Shown piece after piece: positions 44,589 to 53,420 of a stretch of DNA of 64,000 bases. The stretch comes from Shumkonia mesophila (GTDB taxonomy: Bacteria; Pseudomonadota; Alphaproteobacteria; Rhodospirillales; Shumkoniaceae), in assembly GCF_026163695.1 (NCBI RefSeq), contig NZ_JAOTID010000006.1:1-64000 (forward strand), read 5' to 3'. A model generated the notes under the pieces. The model saw nothing but the letters and a program-made list of their open reading frames with translations. It was not told the DNA's origin and ran no database searches. How positions within the stretch are numbered: the first letter of the stretch is position 1; each line of letters opens with the position of its first letter. A program made the position numbers and the translations under genes.

Positions 44589-44960
44589 ATGGGGCCTATC
44601 ATGCTTGGAATGCTCGCGATCCTTGTCGCCACCGCTACCTTTCTTTCCGTCGAAGGCTCGCTCGTCTATTACCGGCTGCCGTCCACGCCCCTGTGGCTGC
44701 GGCAGCGCAAGGGCCTGCAGGTTCTCCTGTCCTCGTCGCTCGCCAATGGCTTCACCATCGCCCTTTTCATGCTGGGCCAATACTTCGTCAGCCTGCAAGG
44801 CAAGCCGTTTCCGCTTTTCGACCTGGTCCCGATCGGCGCCGTCGTTGTCGCCTACTGGCTCGCCCGGCGGCAGCTGCGCGCCTTCGAGCGCCGTGCACTC
44901 GGCTCGGCAGAGACCGTCGCGACCGTGGCCGACGGCGAGGTGGCGCAGCGGGCCGCCTGA
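44589..44960 (+). CDS. Small integral membrane protein, unknown
   Basis: A 123-residue protein with three hydrophobic segments (about 6-25, 45-65 and 72-90). No family is recognised and no clear ribosome-binding site is seen; an internal ATG at codon 5 is an alternative. It precedes an SPW-repeat protein by 62 bases on the same strand, so the two may act together in the membrane. Confidence 0.6.
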   Translation: MGPIMLGMLAILVATATFLSVEGSLVYYRLPSTPLWLRQRKGLQVLLSSSLANGFTIALFMLGQYFVSLQGKPFPLFDLVPIGAVVVAYWLARRQLRAFERRALGSAETVATVADGEVAQRAA

Positions 44961-45022
44961 GCGGGCCGCCCCAACCGCCCCATGCCTTCCCGCTTTGAAC
45001 AACCCCTTATGGGAGATATCCG

Positions 45023-45430
45023 ATGACCGACACCCCCGAAACCGCCCCCCGCGCGCACGCAGCCTGGGAGGACGTGGCCGTCCTGATCGTCGGCGGTTGG
45101 CTGACGTTCAGCCCACCGACCCTGGAAATCAACATGGCCGTCCTGGACACCGCCACCACCGTCATCGCCGGATTGGCCCTGATCGTGCTGGGCGGTGGCT
45201 CCATGCGCTCGAACGCAGTATGGCTCAAGTGGGCCGTCATCGTCACCGGCGCCGCCCTGGCGATCGCCCCGTGGGTTCTCGGCTTCGCCATGAAGACCGC
45301 GATCATCAACGCGACCGCGTGCGGCATTGCCGTCGTCGCCCTGGCGGCGCTGAGGGTCTACCAACTCCGCAACCAGCCGGCCGCCGAGCCGGCCAAAGTG
45401 GCCGCAAGCCAGCCGCGTCAGGCGGCCTGA
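45023..45430 (+). CDS. SPW repeat membrane protein
   Basis: A 135-residue protein with four hydrophobic segments arranged as two repeats, each containing the SPW-like motif (WLTFSPPTLE and LAIAPWVLGF). It is a two-repeat member of the SPW family; the family has no firm function. A second SPW gene lies on the other strand at 48337-48768, and the two enclose the two-component genes. The gene converges with the response regulator. Confidence 0.8.
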   Translation: MTDTPETAPRAHAAWEDVAVLIVGGWLTFSPPTLEINMAVLDTATTVIAGLALIVLGGGSMRSNAVWLKWAVIVTGAALAIAPWVLGFAMKTAIINATACGIAVVALAALRVYQLRNQPAAEPAKVAASQPRQAA

Positions 45431-45482
45431 GCCTGTCCGGGCGGGCGGCGCCGACGCCAAGGCGCCCCCGGCCCCGGCCGTT

Positions 45483-46187
45483 TCACGACCCCTCGGGCGG
45501 AACCAGCAGCCGGTAGCCAACACCCGGCTCGTTGTCGATGTAGCGCGGATTGGCGGAATCGTCGCCGAGCTTCTGGCGCAAATGCCGGATGTAGACCCGC
45601 AGGTAGTGGGTCTCATGCTCCTGCCCAGGGCCCCACACCTCGCGCAGCAACTGCTGGTGGGTGACGATCCTGTCGGCGTGGCGGGCCAAGTACCACAGCA
45701 CGTCGAACTCCCGCCGGCTGAGGCGGATTTCGCGGCCCGCCAGCGTGACGCGGCGCACCGGCAGGTCGATGCGCAGATCCCCGATCTCGGCGAACCATTT
45801 CTCGTGGGCGGGCTCGGCCCGGCCGCGCAGGGCGGCGCGAACACGGGCCATCAGCTCGCCGGCGGCGAACGGCTTGGTGACATAGTCGACGGCGCCGAGG
45901 TCAAGCGCCTTGATCTTTTCGGATTCTGCCTCGCGCACCGAAAGCACGATGATCGGCACCTGCGACCATTCGCGAACGGCAGCGATGACGTCGTGCCCAC
46001 TGATGCCGGGCAGGCCGAGGTCGAGGATCACCAGATCGGGCGGCTTCAGCGCGCAGGCCTCGAGCGCCTTCTCGCCGTTCGCCGCCTGCTCGACGTCGTA
46101 GCCGCCGGCCTTGAGGATGATGTCCAGGAACTTGCGGATCTGCGGTTCGTCGTCGACGACGAGGATGCGGTTTGCCGGTGCGGTCAT
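45483..46187 (-). CDS. KdpE-like response regulator (OmpR family)
   Basis: A 234-residue regulator. The receiver domain has the acidic pair DD12-13, phospho-acceptor Asp56 in VILDLGLPG, and Lys in YVTKPF. The C-terminal winged helix matches OmpR/KdpE, including LSRREFDVLWYLARH and THYLRVYIRHLRQKLG. It overlaps the sensor kinase by 4 bases (ATGA). KdpE normally controls the kdpFABC potassium pump, but no kdp structural genes are in the window. Confidence 0.9.
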   Translation of the reverse strand: MTAPANRILVVDDEPQIRKFLDIILKAGGYDVEQAANGEKALEACALKPPDLVILDLGLPGISGHDVIAAVREWSQVPIIVLSVREAESEKIKALDLGAVDYVTKPFAAGELMARVRAALRGRAEPAHEKWFAEIGDLRIDLPVRRVTLAGREIRLSRREFDVLWYLARHADRIVTHQQLLREVWGPGQEHETHYLRVYIRHLRQKLGDDSANPRYIDNEPGVGYRLLVPPEGS

Positions 46188-48208
46188 GGTTCAAGCTCTT
46201 CTTTCGTCAGCCCTTCGTGCCCGGGCGCGCCCTGCCCCCCCGCCCCAAGCGGCAGCGTCACCGTCACGCACGCGCCCTTGCCGCCAGGGCCGGCGGAGAT
46301 GGCAATCGTGCCGCCGTGGGCGTCCACGAGCCCCCGGCAGATCGATAGGCCCAATCCGGTGCCAGCGGTCTGCCGGTCCTCGGCGCGGGCCCGGTAGAAC
46401 TGGTCGAATACCGCCTCGCGCTCGGCCTCGGGGATGCCCGGCCCCTCGTCGGTCACACTGAGCGCGATGCGGCCTGCCCCTGAACCGGCCGCGATCTCGA
46501 CGCGGCTGCCGGCCGGCGCGTACTTGGCGGCGTTGTCCAAGAGGTTGACCAGCACATGCTCGATCAGCACCGGATCGACGAGGATTTCGGGAAGGTCGTT
46601 CGGCAGGCGCATGTCGAGCCGGTGGCAGGCCAGCACCTTCTCGGTCTGGCGGCGCGCCCGGCTGACGATCTCGCCCAGGTCGCACCATCGCCGGCTGATC
46701 GTGAGCTTCCCGTAGCTCAAGCGCGTCATGTCGAGCAGGTTCTGCACGAAGCGGTGCAGGCGTTGGGCCTCTTCCAGGATCGCCTGGATGAGGCTGCGGC
46801 GCGAGTCATCGGGCAACTTGACGGTGGCGTCGCCCAGCGCGGTGGCCGACCCGATGATGGAGACGAGCGGCGTCTTGAGGTCGTGCGACACCGATGACAG
46901 CAGCGCCGCCCTCAAGTGCTCCGTCTCGTTGCGAAACCGGGTTTCCTCGATGTCCATCATCAGGAGCGTGCGCTCGATGGCCACCGCCACTTGGTCGGCC
47001 ATAGCGTACAAGAGCCTCCGCTGTTCGGTCGTCAGCGGCGGGCGGCCCTCGAAGCCGAGGCCGAGCACGCCGACGGTCCCCCGGCGCGTGCGCAGCGCCA
47101 CGAACGACGTTTCCCCCGCCGCCACGCCGCCGGCCTCGACCCCGGGCGCCTCGGACTCCCGCCAGGTCCGTTCGGCGGCGGGGCGATCGGCGGGATCGAG
47201 GCGGTGGTCGGGCGGGAAGGCGTGGGCGACCGCCAAGGCGCCCCCCTGCGGCAGCAGGATCAGCGAGCGGCATTCCAGCGCTGAGGCGATATGCTCGACG
47301 GCGGCCCGGACCACGTCGTCGAGCGAGCCGGCGGCGGCGACCTTGCGGCTCAGCTCGTAAAGGTTGGTGGTGGTGCGCGCCGCAGCGTGCAGCGAATCGA
47401 CTTGGCGCTTCAAGCGCCCGGCCAGGTTGCCGGTCAGCGTGGCGACCAGCAGGAACAGCGTCAGCGTGACGACGTCCTGCGGGTTCATCGCCAGCAGAGA
47501 ATAATAGGGCGGCGCGAAGAAGAAGGCGAAGGCGAGGAAGCTGAGGCCGCTGGCGTACAGGGCCGGCCATACGCCGAGGCGCGCCGCGATCAGCAGCACC
47601 GCCGTCAGCAGGATGAGCGACAGGTGCGGGCTGGAGAACATGTTTTCCAACGCCGCCGCCGCCACCGTCGCCGCGGCGACCCCGGCATTGGCCCAGGCGA
47701 AATCGTGCCACGACATCCGGCGCGCCGGCGCCGGCTTCGGCCGGTTGGCCGGCGATGGCCGGGGCGCCGCCTGGCGGGGCACGAGGACGACCTCGAAGCC
47801 TTCGGCCTGGCGCACCACGCCGGCCGCCACCGGCTCTCCGAACGGCCCGCGCCGCCGGCCGCGGCGGGGCCGGCCCAGCACCAGGGTGGTCACCGAATGG
47901 GCCGCCGCGTACCCGAGAATCTCGCCGGCGACGTCGGCCTGCGCCGGCAGCGTCACCGTGCCTGCGCCCAGGCGCCCGGCCAGGCCGAGGGCGGCGGCGA
48001 TGCGGTCCTTCTCCTCCTCGCTCAGGCCATCGTCCCCAGCGGTCGAAACGTGAAGCACGGTCCAGGGCGCCCGCAACCGCTCGGCCAGCCGCCGGCCGGC
48101 CTCGACAATGCCGGCCCCATCCGATCCCTCGCCCACGCAGACCAGCAGGCTCCCCTCGGGACCCGTGCCCGGTTCGCTGCCAGGGCCCGAGGCCAACTCA
48201 TCGCCCAC
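46184..48208 (-). CDS. KdpD-like sensor kinase lacking the N-terminal KdpD domain
   Basis: A 674-residue kinase. It begins with a Usp-like domain (about 15-140) instead of the ~210-residue KdpD sensor domain with its Walker motif found in full KdpD (~890 residues). Four membrane helices follow (about 165-260), then a GAF domain (about 290-420) and a complete kinase core: SHDLKTPLVSIIG, NLLDNAAKYA, DEGPGIP and GTGLGLSICRG. The start is GTG at 48208, with GGAAAGGA upstream; an ATG at 48247 is possible. It is co-transcribed with the regulator and probably with the SPW gene upstream, so it may sense something other than potassium. Confidence 0.88.
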   Translation of the reverse strand: MGDELASGPGSEPGTGPEGSLLVCVGEGSDGAGIVEAGRRLAERLRAPWTVLHVSTAGDDGLSEEEKDRIAAALGLAGRLGAGTVTLPAQADVAGEILGYAAAHSVTTLVLGRPRRGRRRGPFGEPVAAGVVRQAEGFEVVLVPRQAAPRPSPANRPKPAPARRMSWHDFAWANAGVAAATVAAAALENMFSSPHLSLILLTAVLLIAARLGVWPALYASGLSFLAFAFFFAPPYYSLLAMNPQDVVTLTLFLLVATLTGNLAGRLKRQVDSLHAAARTTTNLYELSRKVAAAGSLDDVVRAAVEHIASALECRSLILLPQGGALAVAHAFPPDHRLDPADRPAAERTWRESEAPGVEAGGVAAGETSFVALRTRRGTVGVLGLGFEGRPPLTTEQRRLLYAMADQVAVAIERTLLMMDIEETRFRNETEHLRAALLSSVSHDLKTPLVSIIGSATALGDATVKLPDDSRRSLIQAILEEAQRLHRFVQNLLDMTRLSYGKLTISRRWCDLGEIVSRARRQTEKVLACHRLDMRLPNDLPEILVDPVLIEHVLVNLLDNAAKYAPAGSRVEIAAGSGAGRIALSVTDEGPGIPEAEREAVFDQFYRARAEDRQTAGTGLGLSICRGLVDAHGGTIAISAGPGGKGACVTVTLPLGAGGQGAPGHEGLTKEELEP

Positions 48209-48336
48209 GGCACATCCTTTCCGCCGCAAACACCACCCGGCCATCATAGCCGCCGGGCGGCGGCATTAGGCAAGAGATCGTTGGAGCGAGGGCGGCCGGA
48301 TCCGTCACGGGCCGGCCAGGCCGGTGGCGCCGGGGC

Positions 48337-48768
48337 TCAGGCCGCCCGGCGCTTGTCGTCCGCGCCAGCGTCGGCCGGATTCGCCGCGACGGAGGCCGCC
48401 GGCTCGGCGGCGCGCCGGACGCAAAGGTCGTAGACCCGCCATGCCGCCAAGGCGATCGTCAGGACGCCGCAGGCCACCGCGTTGATGACGGCCGCCTGCA
48501 AGACGAAGCCCAGTGCCCACGGAAGCGCCGCCAAGACGGCGCCCCAGACAACGATGGCCCCTTCCACCCAGGGACGATCCTTGCTGAGCGCGATCGCGGC
48601 GAGGCCGGCCATGACGACGCCGGCGCCGACGGTGACGAACATGTCCATGGCACTGGAGTTCAGGTCGAGGACCATTGGGGAAAAGAGCAGCCAGCCGCCG
48701 ATGCCGAAGACCGTGGTGTCTTTCCACACGGTGGTCGTGCCGGGGGCGGATTCCAGCGTGTCGTTCAT
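48337..48768 (-). CDS. SPW repeat membrane protein
   Basis: A 143-residue paralogue of the SPW protein at 45023-45430: two repeats with WLLFSPMVLD and LAALPWALGF, four membrane segments and a charged tail ending KRRAA. It has a GGAGGAGA ribosome-binding site. It lies 128 bases upstream of the KdpD-like gene on the same strand, suggesting an SPW-kinase-regulator operon. Confidence 0.8.
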   Translation of the reverse strand: MNDTLESAPGTTTVWKDTTVFGIGGWLLFSPMVLDLNSSAMDMFVTVGAGVVMAGLAAIALSKDRPWVEGAIVVWGAVLAALPWALGFVLQAAVINAVACGVLTIALAAWRVYDLCVRRAAEPAASVAANPADAGADDKRRAA

Positions 48769-48829
48769 GTGTCTCCTCCGACGGAATGGCCAAATGCGGA
48801 TCCCGGCAGGAGATTTTAGGCGTTTCGGA

Positions 48830-49040
48830 AGCTATGCCAAATCAAATTGCATTGATGACGGTAAGTATATGAGTGTTGAAAAGCATCAGAGTTGGCATCT
48901 TGATAATTTAGATCCGTATTAAAATGTTAACCGTCAAAAACGTCGTATTAAAACGATGTTAATAAGATGAAAAACTTTAATCTGATTCCGGGCACTTCCC
49001 GTCATTTACTTATAAATCTCAACCAAGGCTGTCTGGGTGG
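48830..49040. other. AT-rich non-coding segment
   Basis: Part of the 310-base gap between the SPW gene and the cinA-like gene. Runs such as TATTAAAATGTTAA and GATGTTAATAAGATG contrast sharply with the GC-rich surroundings. It probably carries the promoter of the SPW-kinase-regulator operon; TATACT on the minus strand near 48863 is a possible -10, without a convincing -35. No gene is seen. Confidence 0.5.
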
Positions 49041-49078
49041 CTCGCGAAGGGATCTGCCGAGTCCGGCAAGTCCGCCGG

Positions 49079-49846
49079 CTACGCCATGTCGGCGTCGATC
49101 GGTTCGCAGCCGAGGTCGCGGACCATCTGGCGGATGGCGGCGGCGGTTTCCTCCAGCCGGGCCGCGTCGGTGCCGCGCATCACCAGGCTGGCGCCGTGCA
49201 TACCGTCGCGACTGAAGGGATAGCTGCCGATCTCGACGTCGGGGAAGCGCTTCTGGATGTCGGCCAGCGGGCCGCCCAGGATGCCTTCGGGCAGGCGGGC
49301 GGTGACCGCCTTCGACAGCACCGGGGCGCCGCCTTCGAGGGTATCGACGATGACCTCGAACATGGCCTGCATGATGCGCGGGATGCCGGCGAAGACGAAG
49401 ACGTTCTCCATGCGAAAGCCCGGCGCGTGGCTGACCGGGTTCTCGATCAGGCTGGCGCCGGCCGGGATCTCGGTCATCTTGAGGCGGGCCTCGGTGAGCT
49501 CGGCATCGGATTGGTAGTTGCGCCTGAGCATCCGGCGGGCTTCCGCGTTGCGCTCCAGCGCCACCCCGAAGGCCCGGGCCACGCAGGCCGCCGTGATGTC
49601 GTCGTGGGTCGGCCCGATGCCCCCGGTGGTGAAGACGTAATCGAATTTGGCCCGGCATTCGTTGAGCGTGGCGACAATGACGTCGGGAACGTCCGGGATG
49701 ACCCGGGCCTCGGTGAGCCGGATGCCACGCTGGTTCAGGCGCTGCCCCAGGTATTGCAGGTTGGCGTCGCGCGTGCGCCCCGACAGCACCTCGCTGCCGA
49801 TAATGACGAGACAGGCGGTGACGAGGGTATATTTCGGGGACGCCAT
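49079..49846 (-). CDS. CinA-like (MoaB/Mog fold) protein
   Basis: A 255-residue protein of the competence/damage-inducible CinA N-terminal family. The core reads IIGSEVLSGRTRDANLQYL at about 15-33, TTGGIGPTHDDIT at about 70-82 and AGIPRIMQAMFE. Standalone proteins of this size lack the C-terminal amidase of full CinA. The start codon and the first residues (MASPK) come from the palindromic element at 49830-49953, and a GAAAGGTG site within that element lies 8 bases upstream. No other start gives a full N-terminus. Confidence 0.85.
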   Translation of the reverse strand: MASPKYTLVTACLVIIGSEVLSGRTRDANLQYLGQRLNQRGIRLTEARVIPDVPDVIVATLNECRAKFDYVFTTGGIGPTHDDITAACVARAFGVALERNAEARRMLRRNYQSDAELTEARLKMTEIPAGASLIENPVSHAPGFRMENVFVFAGIPRIMQAMFEVIVDTLEGGAPVLSKAVTARLPEGILGGPLADIQKRFPDVEIGSYPFSRDGMHGASLVMRGTDAARLEETAAAIRQMVRDLGCEPIDADMA

Positions 49847-49953
49847 ACTTAATTCACCTTTCTATTTTGGGGACAGCATACTTAATTCACTGAATGTCTC
49901 GTCGAAAGCGATCCGCCATATCGCGATGAATTAAGTATGGCGTCCCCGAAATA
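49830..49953. repeat. Palindromic RAYT-associated element (REPIN-like), GGGGACGCCAT class
   Basis: Perfect 27-base inverted repeats at 49830-49856 and 49927-49953. A third, diverged copy (TATTTTGGGGACAGCATACT, from 49863) follows the left arm. The core TTTCGGGGACGCCATACTTA differs from the 16323-16441 element by one base. It overlaps the start of the cinA-like gene and ends 3 bases before the stop of the GNAT-MutT gene. Confidence 0.9.
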
Positions 49954-49956
49954 GAA

Positions 49957-50961
49957 TTAGAGGAAATCGCGCAGCATCGCCACCAGCGGCTCGTCGGCCG
50001 GCGGCATCGGGTAGTCGCGCAGCGCGGTCGGCTGCACCCACTTGAGGGCCTGGCCCTCGCGCGGGGTGAGGTCCCCCGTCCACACCCGGCACAGATAGAG
50101 CGGCATCAGCAGGTGGAAGTCGGCGTAGGCGTGCGAGGCGAAGGTGAAGGGGGCGAGGCAGCTTTCGGTGATGTCGATGCCGAGTTCCTCGTTAAGCTCG
50201 CGCACCAGGGCCGCCTCGGGCGTTTCGCCGGCGTGCACCTTGCCACCCGGGAATTCCCACAGGCCGGCCATGCTCTTGCCGGGCGGGCGCCTGGCGATCA
50301 ACACGCGGCCGTCGGCGTCGATCAGCGCCACGGCGACCACCAGGAGGGTGAGCCGGGCGGCGCGGGCCGTCCGCCAGGCCTCGGCCGTCATCTCGAAGGC
50401 CACGGTCGCGCGCCCGGCGCAACGGCCCTGGCAGCAACTTCCGGTTCCCTCGCCCCGGCGGGCGAAGCCGGCCTTTTCCAGGACCCGGGCCGAGGCGGCG
50501 TTTTCCTTCATGACGGCGGCGCCGACGCGTTCGAGCCCGAGGCCGTCGAAGGCGAGGCCGAGCAGGCCCTTCACCGCCTCGGCGGCGTAGCCCCGCCCCC
50601 AGTGGGGCTTGCCGACCCAATAGCCGACCTCGCCGCCCGCCGCCCCGTCGACGGCGACGCCGACGGCGCCGATGACGTCGCCCTCGGCGCGGCGCTCCAG
50701 AACGAAGATGGCCTCCTGGCGGTGGGCGCGCTTGGCCGCCGCTGTGGCGATGAACTCGCGGGCGTCGGATTCGGCGTAGGGGTGGGGGATGAAGGCGGTG
50801 AAGCGCGCCACCTCCCACTCGCCGGCCAGCGCCATCAGGGCCGGCCCGTCCTCCGCCGCCGGCGGCCGCAGGCGCAGGCGGGCGGTGGCGATGGGCGCCC
50901 CGCCCCAGGCCCGCGCCGAAGGCGGGGCCGAACAGCCCCGTTCAGGACCGGTAGTCGGCAT
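49957..50961 (-). CDS. GNAT acetyltransferase fused to MutT-type Nudix hydrolase
   Basis: A 334-residue fusion. Residues about 25-190 form a GNAT domain of the RimJ/RimL type (IATARLRLRPPAAED, HWGRGYAAEAV and NAASARVLEKAGF). Residues about 205-334 form a MutT-like Nudix domain with the Nudix box GKVHAGETPEAALVRELNEE followed by LGI. MutT enzymes remove oxidised nucleotides such as 8-oxo-dGTP. The gene overlaps the end of argJ by 20 bases and is part of the prsA-argJ-mutT unit. Confidence 0.92.
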   Translation of the reverse strand: MPTTGPERGCSAPPSARAWGGAPIATARLRLRPPAAEDGPALMALAGEWEVARFTAFIPHPYAESDAREFIATAAAKRAHRQEAIFVLERRAEGDVIGAVGVAVDGAAGGEVGYWVGKPHWGRGYAAEAVKGLLGLAFDGLGLERVGAAVMKENAASARVLEKAGFARRGEGTGSCCQGRCAGRATVAFEMTAEAWRTARAARLTLLVVAVALIDADGRVLIARRPPGKSMAGLWEFPGGKVHAGETPEAALVRELNEELGIDITESCLAPFTFASHAYADFHLLMPLYLCRVWTGDLTPREGQALKWVQPTALRDYPMPPADEPLVAMLRDFL

Positions 50962-52171
50962 TGATGTTGATGTACTCGTGGGTCAAATCGCAGGTCCACA
51001 CCGTGGCCTGGCCGCGCCCGATGCCGACGTCGACGGCGATGTCGATCTCGAGGCCCTTCATGTGGGCGGCCACCGGCGCCTCGTCATAGCCGGGAACCAG
51101 GCCCCCCTTGGCGGTGATCAGGATGCCGCCGATGCGGATCTCCAGCTTGTCGCGGTCGGCCTTCTCGCCGGCCTTGCCCACCGCCATGACGATGCGCCCC
51201 CAGTTGGCGTCCTGCCCCGCGATCGCCGTCTTGACCAGCGGCGAGTTGGCGATGGTAAAGGCGATGCGCCGGGCCGCCCGCGGGCTGGCGGCGCCCGTAA
51301 CCGACACAGTGACGAACTTCGACGCCCCCTCGCCGTCACGGATGATCTGGCGGGCGAGGTCGACCAGCACCTCTTCGAGCTTGCGCTTGAAATCCCTGAG
51401 TTTGGCGTCGCCGGCGGCGCGCACCGGCGCATGGTCGATCTTGCCGGTGGCGAACAGCAGCACGGTGTCGTTGGTCGAGGTATCGCCGTCGACCGTGATG
51501 CTGTTGAACGAGCGTTCGACGGCCGGGCGCAGAATGTCCTGCAAAACCTTGGCCGGGATCGCCGCGTCGGTGAAGACGAAGCCCAGCATGGTCGCCATGT
51601 CCGGCGCAATCATGCCGGCGCCCTTGGCGATGCCGCAGATCGTCACCTCGGCGCCGCCGATGACGGCCGTGCGCACCGAGCCCTTGGGGAAGGTGTCGGT
51701 GGTCTTGATGGCGTTGGCGGCCGTCAGCCAGCCCGGAGCGGCCAGGCGGCGGCGCACCTCGGGCAGGGCGTTGAGAATGGGCGTCGGGTCCAAGGGCGCG
51801 CCGATGACGCCGGTCGAGGCGGCGAACACCTCGTCCTCGTGGCAGGAAAACAGCCTGGCGGCGGCACGGGCCACGTCGGCCACCGCCTTGGTCCCCACTT
51901 TCCCGGTAAAGGCGTTGGCGTTGCCGGTGTTGACCACCAGAACGCGGGCGCTGCCGCCCTGCACGATCTCGCGGCACCACTCGACGGGCGCGGCGGCGGT
52001 CAGCGAGCGGGTGAAGGTCCCGGCCACCGTGGTGCCGGGCGCCAGTTCGACGACCAGCAGGTCGTCGCGGCCCTTGTATTTGACCCCGCTGGCGGCGACG
52101 GCCAGCGTCACGCCGGCGACGGCCGGCATGTCCGGAAAACGGTCCGGAGCCAGAGGCGATGTCTTGGTCAT
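50942..52171 (-). CDS. argJ: Bifunctional ornithine acetyltransferase/N-acetylglutamate synthase
   Basis: ArgJ recycles the acetyl group in arginine synthesis. The 409-residue precursor has the self-cleavage site: [16 protein letters not shown], where the Thr of ATML becomes the nucleophile of the beta chain. Other conserved parts are [10 protein letters not shown] and a C-terminal [10 protein letters not shown]. The start is the methionine of [10 protein letters not shown]. It lies 76 bases after prsA on the same strand. Confidence 0.97.
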   Translation of the reverse strand: MTKTSPLAPDRFPDMPAVAGVTLAVAASGVKYKGRDDLLVVELAPGTTVAGTFTRSLTAAAPVEWCREIVQGGSARVLVVNTGNANAFTGKVGTKAVADVARAAARLFSCHEDEVFAASTGVIGAPLDPTPILNALPEVRRRLAAPGWLTAANAIKTTDTFPKGSVRTAVIGGAEVTICGIAKGAGMIAPDMATMLGFVFTDAAIPAKVLQDILRPAVERSFNSITVDGDTSTNDTVLLFATGKIDHAPVRAAGDAKLRDFKRKLEEVLVDLARQIIRDGEGASKFVTVSVTGAASPRAARRIAFTIANSPLVKTAIAGQDANWGRIVMAVGKAGEKADRDKLEIRIGGILITAKGGLVPGYDEAPVAAHMKGLEIDIAVDVGIGRGQATVWTCDLTHEYININADYRS

Positions 52172-52247
52172 GGTTTTTCCATTCGCGTGCGGCGCGCCGG
52201 GTCCGGCCGATCGACCTCCGGCCCGGCGCCGTTCCTCCCTGCCCGGC

Positions 52248-53123
52248 CTATTTCTTGGCCGGGGTTTCCGGCGTGGCCGGGGCTTCCGGCTTGGCCGGCT
52301 GCATCGGCGTGCCATCCATGTTGAAGCGCTCGACCTTGGACTTGTCGCGCAGGTCCTTGACGAAGGAGATGCCGATGTCGCGCGACATTTCGGCCTTCAA
52401 CTCCTCGCGGGAGTCCTCGAAGCTGGGCGCCTCGGCGGCCTTGCGCTCCTCGACCTTGATCACGTGCCAGCCGAACTGGGTCTGCACCGGCTGCTGGGTG
52501 GTCTCGCCGGGCTTGAGCTTGAAGGCGGCATCGGCGAATTCGGGGACCATCTCGTCCTTGCCGAAGAAGCCCAGGTCGCCGCCCTTGGACTTGGAGGGGC
52601 CGGTGGAGCGTTCCTCGGCCAGCTTGGCGAAGTCCGCGCCTTTCTTCAGGTCCTCGATGGCGCGTTTGGCTTCGGCCTCGGATTCGACCAGGATGTGGCG
52701 GGCATGCACCAGTTCGGAGGCCGGCATGTCGGCCACCATCTTCTCGTAGCGGGCCTTGAGCGCGTCGTCGGTCAGCGTCTTTTCGATGTGGCGGGTGAGC
52801 AGCGCGCGCTGCAGGACGTCTTCCTCGACGCGCGCCAGCGTCGACTTGACCTCGGGGTCGCTGGCCAGGCCCTGCTTGCGGGCGGCGGCGGCGGCGAGGC
52901 GCCGGTCGACCACCATGTCGAGGAGGTCGGGAAACAGCATCTGCAGTGGATAGGCTCGGTATTGCTCGGGCAATTGGCTGTGAATGCGCTCCACCTCGGA
53001 AAGATGGATGCTGGCGCCGTCGACGGTCGCGACCACCGGGTCGTCCGCCGCCCGGGCCGGCGTCAGCAAAAGCACGAAGGCACCGGCAATCGCCCAGGGG
53101 GCCACGGCAAGAAATCTCGGCAT
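52248..53123 (-). CDS. Parvulin-type peptidyl-prolyl isomerase, exported
   Basis: A 291-residue periplasmic chaperone and isomerase. A signal peptide (about 1-25, ending TPARAAD) is followed by a SurA-like helical N-domain and a parvulin domain at about 135-230 ([39 protein letters not shown] and HVIKVEE). The C-terminus is Pro/Ala/Lys-rich. This gene next to argJ and divergent from secA is a recurrent arrangement in this group and suits a role in folding secreted proteins. Confidence 0.92.
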   Translation of the reverse strand: MPRFLAVAPWAIAGAFVLLLTPARAADDPVVATVDGASIHLSEVERIHSQLPEQYRAYPLQMLFPDLLDMVVDRRLAAAAARKQGLASDPEVKSTLARVEEDVLQRALLTRHIEKTLTDDALKARYEKMVADMPASELVHARHILVESEAEAKRAIEDLKKGADFAKLAEERSTGPSKSKGGDLGFFGKDEMVPEFADAAFKLKPGETTQQPVQTQFGWHVIKVEERKAAEAPSFEDSREELKAEMSRDIGISFVKDLRDKSKVERFNMDGTPMQPAKPEAPATPETPAKK

Positions 53124-53328
53124 TCAGTTGAATCCTTCTGTTGCGCCGGACGCAAGCATCCGCATGGCCGCTTCCTCGGCCGGCCGGCCTCCAGCATAAT
53201 GCACAACGGCGGCGCCGCGGCAAGGGCGGCGCGCCCGATTCCCATCGCCCCCACTCCTTGGATATTGGGATGCCCCCGGCGCTTCGCCAAATCACGGCAT
53301 TGTGGGGCCCCGTTCGGCGCCGGCCGCG

Positions 53329-53357
53329 TTGACAGAGCCTTCCCAGGGCTCTATCTC
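53329..53357 (+). promoter_or_regulatory. Sigma-70 promoter for secA
   Basis: TTGACA (53329-53334), a 17-base spacer and TATCTC (53352-53357). The start would be near 53364, about 57 bases before the ATG. The spacer contains the inverted repeat GAGCC-N7-GGCTC, which might bind a regulator. The remaining divergent region to prsA shows no gene. Confidence 0.65.
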
Positions 53358-53420
53358 TTGCCCAAAGCTTCGCGGGGTCACCCCGACTTCGCGGGTGTCC
53401 GGATTCCTGAGGTTTTTTCT

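Noticed and set aside
51108-53420. A 771-codon upstream extension of SecA
   Set aside because: It is antisense to argJ and prsA, and the normal SecA N-terminus with a good promoter begins at 53421.
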